Numbered from the stretch's first letter, positions 47,187-56,456 are shown. The stretch is DNA of 64,000 bases from Modestobacter sp. VKM Ac-2984 (GCF_026967985.1 NZ_JAPVBJ010000004.1:1-64000), one strand, 5' to 3'. Made by a program: numbers and translations. The notes: generated by a model not told the origin, from the sequence alone.

Positions 47187-48581
47187 TTGGTCGAACGGCT
47201 CACCGCGTTGGACGCGTCCTTCCTGTACCTGGAGGAACCGGGCACGCCCATGCACGTCGGTGCGGTGCTGGTCCTGGAGTGCTCGTCCGGGACGCTGGAC
47301 CACGACGCCCTGATCGAACTGGTGCGCGCCCGGCTGCCGTTGGTGCCCCGGTACCGGCAGAAGGTGCTCGAGGTGCCCGGCCACCTGGCGAACCCCGCAT
47401 GGGTCGACGACCCCGACTTCGACGTGACCTACCACGTGCGACGCTCGGCGCTGCCCCGGCCCGGCACCGAGGAGCAGTTGCTGGACCTGGTCGCCCGGCT
47501 GACCGCCCGGCCGCTGGACCTCAGCCGGCCGCTCTGGGAGATGTACCTCGTCGAGGGGCTGGCCGGTGACCGCACGGCGGTGGTGACCAAGACCCACCCG
47601 GCGCTCGTCGACGGTCTCGGGGCGATCGACATCGGGCAGGTGATCCTCGACCCGGACCCGGAGGCAGACCCCGCACCGGCCGCATCGGGCGAGTGGCGAC
47701 CGCGCCGCCCGCCGGGGTCGGCCGCGCTGGTCTGGGAGGCGGTGGAGGAGTACCTGCAGCGCCCCTCGGCGGTGCTCGAGACCGCCCGCACGGCGGCGGG
47801 CGACCTGCGCGCCACCGCGACCCGGTTCGCCGGGGTGGCCGGTGGGCTGGTGACCGCGGTGGCGCGCACCGCGGTGTCCCCGGCGCCGGTCAGCCCGCTG
47901 AACGCCCCCATCGGCCGGCAGCGCCGGGTGGCCGTCGCCCGCGCCGACCTCGCCGACCTGCGGCTGGTGCGCAAGGCGCACGGCGGCACGGTCAACGACG
48001 TGCTGCTGACCTCCGTGACCGGCGCGCTGCGGGAGTGGCTCCTGTCCCGGGGTGAGCCGGTGGTGGGCAGCTCCTCGGTCCGCGCGCTGGTGCCGGTGTC
48101 GGTGCGGGCCGAGGAGGACGGCGGCGCCAACGAGGTCCGGTCCTTCCTGGTCGACCTCCCGGTGGGGGAGCCGAACCCGCGGGTGCGGCTGGCGCGGATC
48201 AGCTTCGCGATGCGCGGCCTGGCACCCAGCGGGCAGTCGGTCGGGGCGGACACGCTCAGCGCCCTCTCGGGGTTCGCCCCGCCGACGTTGCACGCCCTCG
48301 GTGCCCGCGCCGCCAGCGGGCTCTCCCGCCGGCTGTTCAACCTGGTCGTCACCAACGTGCCCGGCCCGCAGGTGCCGCTCTACGCCGGCCCGGCGCGGAT
48401 GGTCGAGGTCTACCCGGTGGTCCCCCTGGTCCGGGGGCAGGGGCTGGCGATCGGGCTGACCAGCTACGACGGCACCGTCTACTTCGGGCTGAACGCGGAC
48501 CGGGACAGCGTGAGCGACGTCGACGACCTGGCCGACCTCATCGAGCAGGAGATCGCCTATCTGGTGGAGGCGTCGAGCTGA
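47187..48581 (+). CDS. wax ester synthase/diacylglycerol acyltransferase family protein with altered active site
   Basis: 464 residues. N-terminal ALDASFLYLEEPGTPMHVG and C-terminal NVPGPQVPLYAGPARM are family hallmarks. The active-site motif HHxxxDG reads HPALVDG (137-143): the second His, the proposed catalytic base, is Pro. TTG 47187 with GGGAGG five bases away is preferred over GTG 47172. M. tuberculosis has tgs3 in the matching place. It may be inactive, or act by another route; the rest of the fold looks intact. Confidence 0.87.
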   Translation: MVERLTALDASFLYLEEPGTPMHVGAVLVLECSSGTLDHDALIELVRARLPLVPRYRQKVLEVPGHLANPAWVDDPDFDVTYHVRRSALPRPGTEEQLLDLVARLTARPLDLSRPLWEMYLVEGLAGDRTAVVTKTHPALVDGLGAIDIGQVILDPDPEADPAPAASGEWRPRRPPGSAALVWEAVEEYLQRPSAVLETARTAAGDLRATATRFAGVAGGLVTAVARTAVSPAPVSPLNAPIGRQRRVAVARADLADLRLVRKAHGGTVNDVLLTSVTGALREWLLSRGEPVVGSSSVRALVPVSVRAEEDGGANEVRSFLVDLPVGEPNPRVRLARISFAMRGLAPSGQSVGADTLSALSGFAPPTLHALGARAASGLSRRLFNLVVTNVPGPQVPLYAGPARMVEVYPVVPLVRGQGLAIGLTSYDGTVYFGLNADRDSVSDVDDLADLIEQEIAYLVEASS

Positions 48582-48703
48582 CGGAGGCCGGCTGATCCCC
48601 GGTCCGGGCGCGCGCCGGGGGCCTGTACAGCGGCGCCTGGGAAGATCGTCGGGCCGGCGGCGTTGGTGTCGCTGGGAACTGTCGACCAGGAGGAGGCGAA
48701 CCG

Positions 48704-49207
48704 GTGCGCGTGTACCTGCCGGCCACGACGACCGTGCTGCAGCGGTTGCTCGACGAGGGCCGACTCGAGGGGCCGCACACGGTCTTCACGGTCACCCCGC
48801 AGCTGCGGGACTTCTACGAGCTGAGCGATGACGACGAGGAGCTCGAGTACGCCGCACTGCTCGCCGCGGCGCGGGCGAGCCTGCGGTTGATGGACGTCGA
48901 CCCGCTGGCCGCCCGCCGCCGGGTGGTGCTCGCCGCCGACGTGCCGGAGACCACCGTCACCCCCATCCAGGACGAGGGCGCCGACGCCGGCGCCGCGCGG
49001 ACCACCGCTGATCTGGCCACCGGCGACATCGCCAGCGCGCACGTCGACGGGGCCGAGGCGGAGGCGGACGTCCGCGCGGCGGTCGCCGTCGTGCTGGAGG
49101 CCGACCTCGGCAGCGAGGAAGCCCAGTTCGTCGTCGACCAGGCGGAGGGGCACGAGCTCGCCTGGTACGCGACCCAGGAGATCGGCCCGGCGCTCGAGCT
49201 CCTCTGA
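48704..49207 (+). CDS. DUF6912-type conserved protein (Rv3231c-like)
   Basis: 167 residues starting MRVYLPATTTVLQRLLDEG, a conserved actinobacterial opening. Acidic throughout (ELSDDDEELEYAALLAAA), ending LAWYATQEIGPALELL. No membrane segments. Function unknown. GTG with AGGAGGAGG upstream. The matching M. tuberculosis gene is close to tgs3. Confidence 0.8.
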   Translation: MRVYLPATTTVLQRLLDEGRLEGPHTVFTVTPQLRDFYELSDDDEELEYAALLAAARASLRLMDVDPLAARRRVVLAADVPETTVTPIQDEGADAGAARTTADLATGDIASAHVDGAEAEADVRAAVAVVLEADLGSEEAQFVVDQAEGHELAWYATQEIGPALELL

Positions 49208-49215
49208 TCGGTCGG

Positions 49216-52200
49216 TCACCGGGTGCCCGGTGCAGGACGGTGCCGGGCGACCTGCAGCCGGATGACCTCGTGCGGGGTCACCAGCCAGCCCGAGCCGGGC
49301 CGCGGGGGCAACGGCGTCCGGGGCACCCGGAGGCCGAGCAGCTCGGCGTCGCCGGGGGCCGGCCGCAACAGCACGGCCGTGCGGCTGCGGCGCAGCGCTG
49401 CCGCCGGACCGCGGAAGGCCCCGGCCACCTCGGCGGCGGTCCCGGCGCCGACGACCGTCACCCGGCCGGTCGGTGAGCTCAGCGAGGCCAGCAGGTCACC
49501 GACCTCGTCGGAGAGCGAGCTCAGGTCGTCGGCGAGCACGAGCACCCGGCGCCCGTCGTGCCCGGCCAGCCAGCTGTGCACCCCGGCAGCGTCCGTCCCG
49601 GACAGCTGGACGGGCAGGTGCGAGGGCCCGCCGCCGCCCTCACCGGTGACCGGTGCGGGTGCGGTGACCAGCTCGAGCACGGCCGCACCGGCCGACCGAA
49701 CGTGCCGGCCGAAGGCCCGGAGGGCGCTGGACCGGCCGCTGCCCGGGGGGCCGACCACCAGCAGGCCGCCGGTGCGGGCCAGGTCCACGCCGACCGCCTC
49801 ACCGCCGTCGCCGCCGGGGCCGACGGGCAACCACCACGTCGCCGGTCCGTCGCCGGCGGGTGCCGGACCGGGCAGTGGCAGACCTGGGTCCGCGGGCAGC
49901 TCGACCACCCGGACCGGCGGCTCGGCCCCCGACGCCCCCGGCGGGTCGGCCGCGGGCACGACAGGCGTGCGGGGCAGCGCCAGCTGGCACTCGGCGGCGT
50001 CCTCGCCGACCAGCGCCCGCCCCGGCGGCCGGTGGCCGGGCACCGCACGACCGGGCACGCCGGCCACCGCGTAGTCGGCCCGATCGGGCAACGGCAGCAC
50101 CAGCCGTTCCCGGACGGAGCCCGCCAGCCGGCCACCGGGGACGGCGCGTTCGGCGGTCAGGGCGACCGTCAGGCCGACGGCGGCACCCTCCCGCGCCAGC
50201 CGCAGCAGCGCCGCCGCCCCGGTGGCGGGGTCGGCCGCCTCCAGCTGCGCGGCCACGCTCTCGTAGCCGTCGACCAGCAGCAGCAGGAGCGGTGCGGGTC
50301 CGCCACCACCGCCACGGCGCCGGTCCACCTCCTCGGTCAACCGGGCCAGCAGCCGCACGGTGCGGTGTGCGTCGTCCCGCCCGACGGTCGTGCCGGTGTG
50401 CGGCAGGCCCGCCGCCAGGGCCGCGAGGCCACCGCCACCGTGGTCGAGCACGTGCACCTGCAGGCCACCGGGCGGCAGGTGGTGGACCGCCTCACCCAGC
50501 ACGGTGCGCAGGGCGGTGGTCCGTCCGCTGCGGGGACCGCCCACCACCAGCCACCCGCCGCCGGCGTCCAGGTCCAGCTCCAGCGGTGCCTGGAGCTGCG
50601 CGTCGGGGGAGTCGCGCAGGCCGACCCGGAGTCGGGACGCCGGTGCCTCCGACGCCCAGCGGTCGAGCGCCGCGGCGGGGAGCTCGTCGGGCAGCGGGGG
50701 GAGCCAAGGCCGGTGCGGTGGGTCGACGGCGTCCGCCCGTGCCCGCGCCCCGAGCGCCGTGACCAGACGCTGCAGCTCACTGGCCTCGCTGCCGGGCGGC
50801 GCGGGCTGCGCCGGCCCCAGTCGCGGCGGCCAGTGGCGGCGCGCGACGGCCAGCGGCGCGCCGGCCGGCGAAGAGCGGCCGGAGACCCGCGCCACCTGCA
50901 GCAGCACGGCCGGCCCGTTGCCGGTCCGCAGGTACGCCCGCCCCGGGCGGTCGGGGGGCAGGTGTGCGGGCAGCGTGCTGCCGAGCACGTCGCGGGCGTC
51001 GCCCTCGTCGGTGGTCCGCAGGCAAATCCGCAGCGAGCAGTTGGCCCGGATCTCCGGGCTCACCACGCCGGCCGGACGCTGGGTGGCCAGCACCAGGTGC
51101 ACGCCCAGCGACCGGCCGCGCTGGGCGATGCCGACCAGGCCGCTGACGAAGCCCGGGAGCTCATCGGCCAGGGTGGCGAACTCGTCCACCACGATCACCA
51201 GGCGGCTGGCGGCGACCGGTGCCGGCAGGGCCGCGAGGTCGCGCACGCCGTGCTCGGCCAGCAGGCGTTCCCGGCGGGTCAGCTCCGCGGAGAGGGACCG
51301 CAGCGCCCGCGCCGTGGACTGGGGGTCCAGGTCGGTCAGCATGCCCACCGTGTGCGGGAGCGCTGCCGCCTCGCCGAAGGCGGCTCCGCCCTTGTAGTCG
51401 ATGAGCAGGAAGCTGCACCGGTCCGGTGGGTGGTGCTGAGCCAGGCTGGCGACGAGGGTCTGCAGCAGCTCGGACTTGCCCGAACCGGTCGTGCCGGCGA
51501 CGAGCGTGTGCGGACCGTCCGCGACCAGGTCGATCCGGGCCGGCCCCTCGCCGGTGGCCCCCAGCGTGGCCAGGAGGCGGTCGCGCTCCCGGTCCCAGCT
51601 GCCGGACGCCTGGCTGCCCCGCGGATCCAGGCGAAGCCCGGCGGTCGGCAGGTCGAGCAGCCGGGCCGCGTCGGGCAGCTCACCGGCGGAGGCGGGCACG
51701 GCGAGCCGGGCCAGGTCCCGGGCGATCCGGTCGGCCGTCCCCGCGCCGACCGCATCCAGGTCGACGAACCTCTCCTGGTCGGCGCCGGGCAGCCGCAGCC
51801 GACCTCCGGTGCCGGTCTCCCCGGCGACCTGCAGCCGGGCCAGCGCCGGCAACGCGAGGGCGGCCTCGGTCCCGGCCAGGTCCAGTCGTACGGCCTGGGC
51901 GGCGGCTCCCGCGACCAGGGCGGCGGTCGCCGGGTCGACCGGGCCGTCCAGCACGACCACCGTCCGGGGTGGGGCGCCGGTTCCCGCGGTCGGGGCGCCG
52001 GACAGCGCAGCCAGCAGCCGGTCGGGGACCGGCTCGCCCGGGACGACCACCCCCTGCAGCTGGGGCAGCCAACGACACCACCGCCAGTCCGCGAGCTGGC
52101 CCCGGCTGCTCACCAGCACCAACCGCAGGCCTGCGGGAGGGACCAGCACGGCCAGCTGGCAGACCAGTGCACGGGCCACGCCGAGGACCGCTGCCCGCGG

Positions 52201-53385
52201 TCCGACGATGCCCAGACCGGTGCCGTCCTGGAGCGGCAGCGCCACCGGCAGGTGCTCGGCCGGGACGGCGGCACGGTCCCCACCGGGCTCTGCGCTGGTC
52301 ACCGACGTGAGGCCCGGGCCGGTGCCCAGCCGCACGCTGAGCGCGGCGGCGGCCGGGCCGGTCCGGGACCACAGCGGGCTGCTGCGTCGACGCGCGGCGG
52401 CGGCCAGCAGGGCGAGGTCGGGGTGGGCGGCCTCCTGCGCCGTCCGGTGGGCGGCGACCGCCCGGCCGAGCTCGGCGTCGGCCCGGGCGAGCGCCACGGC
52501 GTGCGCAGCCACCTCCCGGCGGTGGCCGCGGCGGCCGGACAGCCGGTCCGACGACCAGCTCACCACGGCGACGACCGGGCTCAGCAGGGCGAAGAAGAGG
52601 AAGTGCGGCGTGGCGAGGAGCCAGGCCATCAGCACCCCGCCGACCGCCGGGAGTGCGACGGCGACCCAGCCCAGCCGTCGCCGTGCCGGCTCCGGCGGGG
52701 CCGCCGGCCGGAGCACCGTCGTGCTCACCGGCGCCGGCGGTGACCAGGGGAGCGGGCGGACGTGCACCCGTCCTGCCGGCGCAGCAGCGGACTCCAGGCC
52801 GGCGCCGCGCGGGCCGGTCAGCCGGAGGGCGCTGGCACCCAGCCGGAGCGTCGCGTCCACCGGCCACTCCTGCTCAGCGGTGCCCACCGCGGAGGCCACA
52901 CCGGTGCGGTCGGTCAGCGTGGTGCCGTTGGAGGAACCGAGGTCGGCGGCCGTGACCCGCCCCTCGGCCACCGAGACGACGACGTGGCGGCGCGAGACGT
53001 CCGGGTCCTCGAGGGTCAGCCCGCACGCCGCGCCGCGGCCGACGACGAGTGCACCCTGGCTCAGCGCGACCGTGCGACCGGCGTCCGCCCCGGCCACCAC
53101 GTGCAGCTCGAGCGCACCGCCCTCGGCCGGCTCCCGGGGTCCCGGGCGGCCCCACCCCAGGAGGGCGCCGTGGCGCAGGGCCTCCGACGTCAGCGGGGTG
53201 CTGGCCGGCAGCGCACTCGACCCGGACCAGAGCTGGGCCGGCGGGAGGTGGAGCTGGTCGGACAACCCGGCCAGGACGTCGCCGAGCACGGCCCCGTCCG
53301 GTGCTCGCACCTCGACGTCGAGAGCGCCGTCGGGGGCCTGCAGTGTCCAACAGCGGACGGTGTGCTCGCCGGGCGCCGTCGTCAT
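49216..53385 (-). CDS. eccC: type VII secretion ATPase EccC/EssC with N-terminal FHA domain
   Basis: 1389 residues. Ubiquitin-like N-terminal segment, FHA domain at about 90-160 (VVGRGAACGLTLEDPDVSRRH, then DLGSSNGT), two membrane helices near 210-250, and three FtsK/SpoIIIE ATPase modules. P-loop 1 is AGTTGSGKSE (about 626) with Walker B VIVVDEFATLAD. P-loops 2 (GGPRSGRTT, about 947) and 3 (GPPGSGRSS, about 1210) have Arg for Lys. The FHA-TM-ATPase order is that of Firmicutes EssC. Start ATG 53385 is uncertain; GTG 53394 is also in frame. Diverges from the WXG100 gene. Confidence 0.92.
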   Translation of the reverse strand: MTTAPGEHTVRCWTLQAPDGALDVEVRAPDGAVLGDVLAGLSDQLHLPPAQLWSGSSALPASTPLTSEALRHGALLGWGRPGPREPAEGGALELHVVAGADAGRTVALSQGALVVGRGAACGLTLEDPDVSRRHVVVSVAEGRVTAADLGSSNGTTLTDRTGVASAVGTAEQEWPVDATLRLGASALRLTGPRGAGLESAAAPAGRVHVRPLPWSPPAPVSTTVLRPAAPPEPARRRLGWVAVALPAVGGVLMAWLLATPHFLFFALLSPVVAVVSWSSDRLSGRRGHRREVAAHAVALARADAELGRAVAAHRTAQEAAHPDLALLAAAARRRSSPLWSRTGPAAAALSVRLGTGPGLTSVTSAEPGGDRAAVPAEHLPVALPLQDGTGLGIVGPRAAVLGVARALVCQLAVLVPPAGLRLVLVSSRGQLADWRWCRWLPQLQGVVVPGEPVPDRLLAALSGAPTAGTGAPPRTVVVLDGPVDPATAALVAGAAAQAVRLDLAGTEAALALPALARLQVAGETGTGGRLRLPGADQERFVDLDAVGAGTADRIARDLARLAVPASAGELPDAARLLDLPTAGLRLDPRGSQASGSWDRERDRLLATLGATGEGPARIDLVADGPHTLVAGTTGSGKSELLQTLVASLAQHHPPDRCSFLLIDYKGGAAFGEAAALPHTVGMLTDLDPQSTARALRSLSAELTRRERLLAEHGVRDLAALPAPVAASRLVIVVDEFATLADELPGFVSGLVGIAQRGRSLGVHLVLATQRPAGVVSPEIRANCSLRICLRTTDEGDARDVLGSTLPAHLPPDRPGRAYLRTGNGPAVLLQVARVSGRSSPAGAPLAVARRHWPPRLGPAQPAPPGSEASELQRLVTALGARARADAVDPPHRPWLPPLPDELPAAALDRWASEAPASRLRVGLRDSPDAQLQAPLELDLDAGGGWLVVGGPRSGRTTALRTVLGEAVHHLPPGGLQVHVLDHGGGGLAALAAGLPHTGTTVGRDDAHRTVRLLARLTEEVDRRRGGGGGPAPLLLLLVDGYESVAAQLEAADPATGAAALLRLAREGAAVGLTVALTAERAVPGGRLAGSVRERLVLPLPDRADYAVAGVPGRAVPGHRPPGRALVGEDAAECQLALPRTPVVPAADPPGASGAEPPVRVVELPADPGLPLPGPAPAGDGPATWWLPVGPGGDGGEAVGVDLARTGGLLVVGPPGSGRSSALRAFGRHVRSAGAAVLELVTAPAPVTGEGGGGPSHLPVQLSGTDAAGVHSWLAGHDGRRVLVLADDLSSLSDEVGDLLASLSSPTGRVTVVGAGTAAEVAGAFRGPAAALRRSRTAVLLRPAPGDAELLGLRVPRTPLPPRPGSGWLVTPHEVIRLQVARHRPAPGTR

Positions 53386-53520
53386 GCAGGACACCGCACC
53401 GGGGAGCTGGACACCCGGTCATGGTGCGGTTGGCCACTGGCGCCGCGGGGGCCCCGACGAACATCTGTGGACGGCCGGGCCGGCTGTGGACAGCTGCGGT
53501 CCGGCCTGCCCGGGCGGACC

Positions 53521-53526
53521 TAGGTT
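53521..53526 (+). promoter_or_regulatory. -10 element of the WXG100 gene
   Basis: TAGGTT about 40 bases before the ATG, followed by a leader with AGGAGGA. Confidence 0.45.
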
Positions 53527-53566
53527 CGGAAGCCGCCGGGAGGTGCCCGGCAGGTGAGGAGGAGCC

Positions 53567-53860
53567 ATGAAGGTCAACATCGCGACGCTGAACACGATGG
53601 CCGGACAGTGCCGGGCGGAGGCCGCCGACACCTCGGCCCGGCACGCCACGCTGTCCGCCGGGATCAACAGCTCGGTGCTGGAGGGGTGGACCGACAGCCA
53701 GGCCGCGGTGCAGTTCAGCGAGCTGTACGAGAAGTGGCGACTGTCCAGTCAGGGCGTGAGCGAGGCGCTGACCGGCATGGGCCAGTTGCTGACCAGCGTC
53801 GCCTCCGCGTACCAGCAGCACGAGGCCGAGATGGCCGCCCGGATCGGCGCGATGCTCTGA
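53567..53860 (+). CDS. WXG100-family secreted protein
   Basis: 97 residues, the standard length. Helix-turn-helix hairpin with the turn LEGWTDSQAAVQF: Trp41 is present but the Gly of W-x-G is Asp43. Strong ribosome-binding site GAGGAGGA. Substrate of the adjacent EccC (inference). Only one WXG100 gene is present, so it would act as a homodimer like Firmicutes EsxA. The C-terminal YQQHEAEM region fits the Y-x-x-x-D/E export signal roughly. Confidence 0.9.
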   Translation: MKVNIATLNTMAGQCRAEAADTSARHATLSAGINSSVLEGWTDSQAAVQFSELYEKWRLSSQGVSEALTGMGQLLTSVASAYQQHEAEMAARIGAML

Positions 53861-53905
53861 CGCCGGCCGGCCGGACGCCGACGTCGGCCGGGGCCGACGC
53901 CGGCG
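53861..53905. terminator. hairpin-rich gap between convergent genes
   Basis: CGTCGGCC pairs with GGCCGACG (53882-53889 with 53892-53899), inside outer CGCCGG and CCGGCG arms, immediately after the WXG100 stop. It probably terminates that gene and the HTTM gene. Confidence 0.5.
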
Positions 53906-53931
53906 GGGAGCTGCCGCTCGGCCGGGCGCCG

Positions 53932-54861
53932 TCAGCCTGGGGCGGGGCTCCCGGGCGCGGCGGGGAGGCCGCCCAGGGTGTCCCGGCGCTGGAGCACCGA
54001 GAGCCGCTCCCACGGCAGGATCGACAGGATCGCGATGCAGTGCGGCAGGAAGATGATCCCGACGCCGGCGTAGACCATCACGTGGAAGCCGAGCAGGAAG
54101 AGCACCAGCCCGATCCGGGCCCGGTCGGTGCGCACCAGCAGGATCAGCGGTGCGGCCAGCTCCAGGATGATCATCACCCACTGCGCGGTCGGCAGCAGCC
54201 AGGCCACGTCCAGCGTCCACATCGACAGGTCGGTGCCCCGGCGGACCACCGCGCGGGTCAGCGTGGCACCGGTCGCCCAGTCCCAGCCGCCGAACCGGAT
54301 CTTCGCCCAGGCGGCGAGGAAGTAGGTGAGCGTCACGGTGACCAGCACGGCGGCCATGGCGAACCCGGCGGCCTCCGAGGAACGCCGGTCCCGCAGTCGC
54401 GCCCGCCCGATCGTGGGGAGCACCGCGAGCGCGACCAGGAAGGCGATCCGGTCGTGGTCGACCTTCCCGTAGCTCATCGCGATCACCATCCAGTCCGAGT
54501 AGAGGAGGAAGACGGCGAGGCCGAGCAGTCGTGGGGCACGGCCGGTGGCGGCGGCCACCGCGGCGATCACCAGTGCCCACTGGACGACCAGCACGAGGGT
54601 GTGCGTCGGGGCCGGCAGGTTCAGCAGCCGGCCGATCAGCAGCGGTGCGTACCAGTCGGTGGGCACGTCGGCGTGGGCACGCACCCACGCCGTGGTGAGG
54701 AAGACGTCGACCGGGATGAACAGGTAGGCGATCGCCCGGAAGACCGCGATCCGGGCCAGCGGCACCGGGCGGAACCACCAGCGAGGGGTGCCGGGGGCGG
54801 CCGGGGCCTCATCCGGGCGCACCGGTGCGGCGGTGGGCGGGGTGGTGACCGAGGTGCTCAC
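53932..54861 (-). CDS. HTTM-domain integral membrane protein
   Basis: 309 residues with about eight hydrophobic helices. RIAVFRAIAYLFIPVDVF and YSDWMVIAMSYGKVDHDRIAFLVAL, FGGWDWATG and LFLLGFHVMVYAGVGIIFLPH correspond to the HTTM (vitamin K-dependent carboxylase-like) membrane domain. Enzymatic function in bacteria is unknown. GTG overlaps the upstream gene stop by GTGA. Confidence 0.82.
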   Translation of the reverse strand: MSTSVTTPPTAAPVRPDEAPAAPGTPRWWFRPVPLARIAVFRAIAYLFIPVDVFLTTAWVRAHADVPTDWYAPLLIGRLLNLPAPTHTLVLVVQWALVIAAVAAATGRAPRLLGLAVFLLYSDWMVIAMSYGKVDHDRIAFLVALAVLPTIGRARLRDRRSSEAAGFAMAAVLVTVTLTYFLAAWAKIRFGGWDWATGATLTRAVVRRGTDLSMWTLDVAWLLPTAQWVMIILELAAPLILLVRTDRARIGLVLFLLGFHVMVYAGVGIIFLPHCIAILSILPWERLSVLQRRDTLGGLPAAPGSPAPG

Positions 54862-55346
54862 TCGCCGTCCTCCAGCTCGTGCTCGATCAGCACCCGGTCG
54901 CTGGAGGCGCCGGTCCGCTGGCCGTCTTCGAGCTCGACGCGGCGCTGCACGACCTGCACCTCGACCAGCTCCTCGGCGTCGGGGTTGCGCTCGGCGTAGG
55001 AGGCGGCGAGGAGGCCGAGCAGCGCAGGGTCCTCGTGGATCCGTGGCAGTTGGCCCTCGAACTCGGCCCGGCGCAGCCCCACCTCGCCACCGGAGAGGCG
55101 GACCTCCTCGCCGGCGGCGGTCAGCCCGACCACCCGGGTCGAGACGACCGGGGTGTCGGGGTTCGCGCGGGTGGAGTACATCCGGAACGGACCGAAGGGG
55201 AAGGTGTCGTCGTCCCCCCACACCGTGCCGCCCAGCAGCAGGGCCAGCACGGTCGCGGCCGCAGCCAGCCGGGCGCGCCGCCCGCCGGGGGTCAGGCGCT
55301 CGACCTCGGCCTCGGCCGGCAGGTCAGGGGCGGACTGCAGGTGCAC
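54858..55346 (-). CDS. single-pass membrane protein paired with the HTTM protein
   Basis: 162 residues from GTG 55346; an ATG at 55385 would add 13 residues. One hydrophobic helix (RLAAAATVLALLLGGTVWG), then an extracytoplasmic part with FPFGPFRMYSTR and an Arg/Glu-rich C-terminus. GTG 55346 is preferred because TACGAT lies six bases before it. The GTGA overlap with the HTTM gene suggests a two-protein complex. Confidence 0.75.
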   Translation of the reverse strand: MHLQSAPDLPAEAEVERLTPGGRRARLAAAATVLALLLGGTVWGDDDTFPFGPFRMYSTRANPDTPVVSTRVVGLTAAGEEVRLSGGEVGLRRAEFEGQLPRIHEDPALLGLLAASYAERNPDAEELVEVQVVQRRVELEDGQRTGASSDRVLIEHELEDGE

Positions 55347-55352
55347 CGGGCC

Positions 55353-55358
55353 ATCGTA
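55353..55358 (-). promoter_or_regulatory. -10 element for leaderless gene 54858-55346
   Basis: TACGAT on the minus strand, six bases before GTG 55346. Confidence 0.5.
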
Positions 55359-55488
55359 GGATCGGCGACCGTCCAGACGGGTCATCGTCGCTCCGTGGCG
55401 GGCAGCCGGGGCGCACGCGTGCACCCGGGGCCCCGGCAGTCCCACCTGCGTCGTCCGTCGTCCGATGTCGACCAGCGGGAGCAGCCAG

Positions 55489-55995
55489 ATGCAGTTCGGC
55501 CGGTACTACGAGGAGTTCGAGGTCGGTGCCACCTACAAGCACTGGCCCGGCAAGACCGTCACCGAGTACGACGACCACCTGTTCTGCCTGCTCACCATGA
55601 ACCACCACCCGCTGCACCTGGACGCCCACTACGCCGCGGAGACCACCGACTTCGGCAAGAACGTCGTCGTCGGCAACTACGTCTACTCGCTGCTGCTCGG
55701 CATGAGCGTCCCCGACGTCTCCGGCAAGGCGATCGCCAACCTCGAGGTCTCCTCGCTCAAGCACGTCGCCCCGACCTTCCACGGCGACACGATCTACGGC
55801 GAGACCACCGTGCTGGACAAGACCGAGTCCCGCTCCAAGGACGACCGCGGCGTCGTCCACGTGGAGACGATCGGCTACAAGCAGGACGGCACCGTGGTCT
55901 GCGTCTTCCGCCGCAAGGTGATGGTGCCCAAGCGGTCCTACGGCGAGGCCCGCGGCGGGGAGCAGCCCGGGCGTCCTGAACCCGTCCGGCGGTGA
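55489..55995 (+). CDS. MaoC-family hydratase/dehydratase
   Basis: 168 residues from ATG 55489 (GGGAGC upstream); ATG 55465 would add eight. A hot-dog fold with FEVGATYKHWPGKTVTEYDDHLF, then the active-site region NHHPLHLDAHYA (Asp and His of the hydratase dyad). Resembles MaoC proteins acting on acyl-CoA such as mesaconyl-C4-CoA hydratase. Substrate cannot be decided from sequence. Confidence 0.87.
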   Translation: MQFGRYYEEFEVGATYKHWPGKTVTEYDDHLFCLLTMNHHPLHLDAHYAAETTDFGKNVVVGNYVYSLLLGMSVPDVSGKAIANLEVSSLKHVAPTFHGDTIYGETTVLDKTESRSKDDRGVVHVETIGYKQDGTVVCVFRRKVMVPKRSYGEARGGEQPGRPEPVRR

Positions 55996-56035
55996 CCGTC
56001 CTGGGCGCCCCGGCACGATCGGGGTGCCCGGCCGC

Positions 56036-56449
56036 TCAGCGGGGGAGCACGCCCCAGCCGGACAGCGCGGTGACCACGCCGGGGGCCATCTCCAGCGCCG
56101 TCAGCCCGACGGCGTCCACGAAGGCGGCGTCGTCGGCGTCGTCCCCGGCCACCGGCTGCCGCCCGGGCTCGGTCACCGTGCACAGCCAGTCGGTGACGGT
56201 GAAGACGACGCCGTCGCCGTCGACCCGCACCCGGCCCAGCACGCGGACCGGGCGCACCGCCAGCCCGGTCTCCTCGACGGTCTCCCGGACGACGGCGTCG
56301 GCCTCGGACTCGCCCAGCTCCACCCGCCCGCCCGGCACCGACCACAGGCCCGCGCTCGGCGCGTGGCCCCGGCGGATCAGCAGCAAGCGACCCCGCTCGT
56401 CGTGCACCACGGCGCCGACGCACGCCACCTCCGGCCGCGGGTCGTCCAC
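56036..56449 (-). CDS. NUDIX hydrolase
   Basis: 137 residues. Full Nudix box GGRVELGESEADAVVRETVEETG (described by its G, E, R, E and E residues), preceded by ACVGAVVHDERGRLLLI. Hydrolyses a nucleoside diphosphate linked to some other group; substrate unknown. GTG start with TACCCT seven bases before, so leaderless. Confidence 0.9.
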   Translation of the reverse strand: MDDPRPEVACVGAVVHDERGRLLLIRRGHAPSAGLWSVPGGRVELGESEADAVVRETVEETGLAVRPVRVLGRVRVDGDGVVFTVTDWLCTVTEPGRQPVAGDDADDAAFVDAVGLTALEMAPGVVTALSGWGVLPR

Positions 56450-56456
56450 CTCGGGA

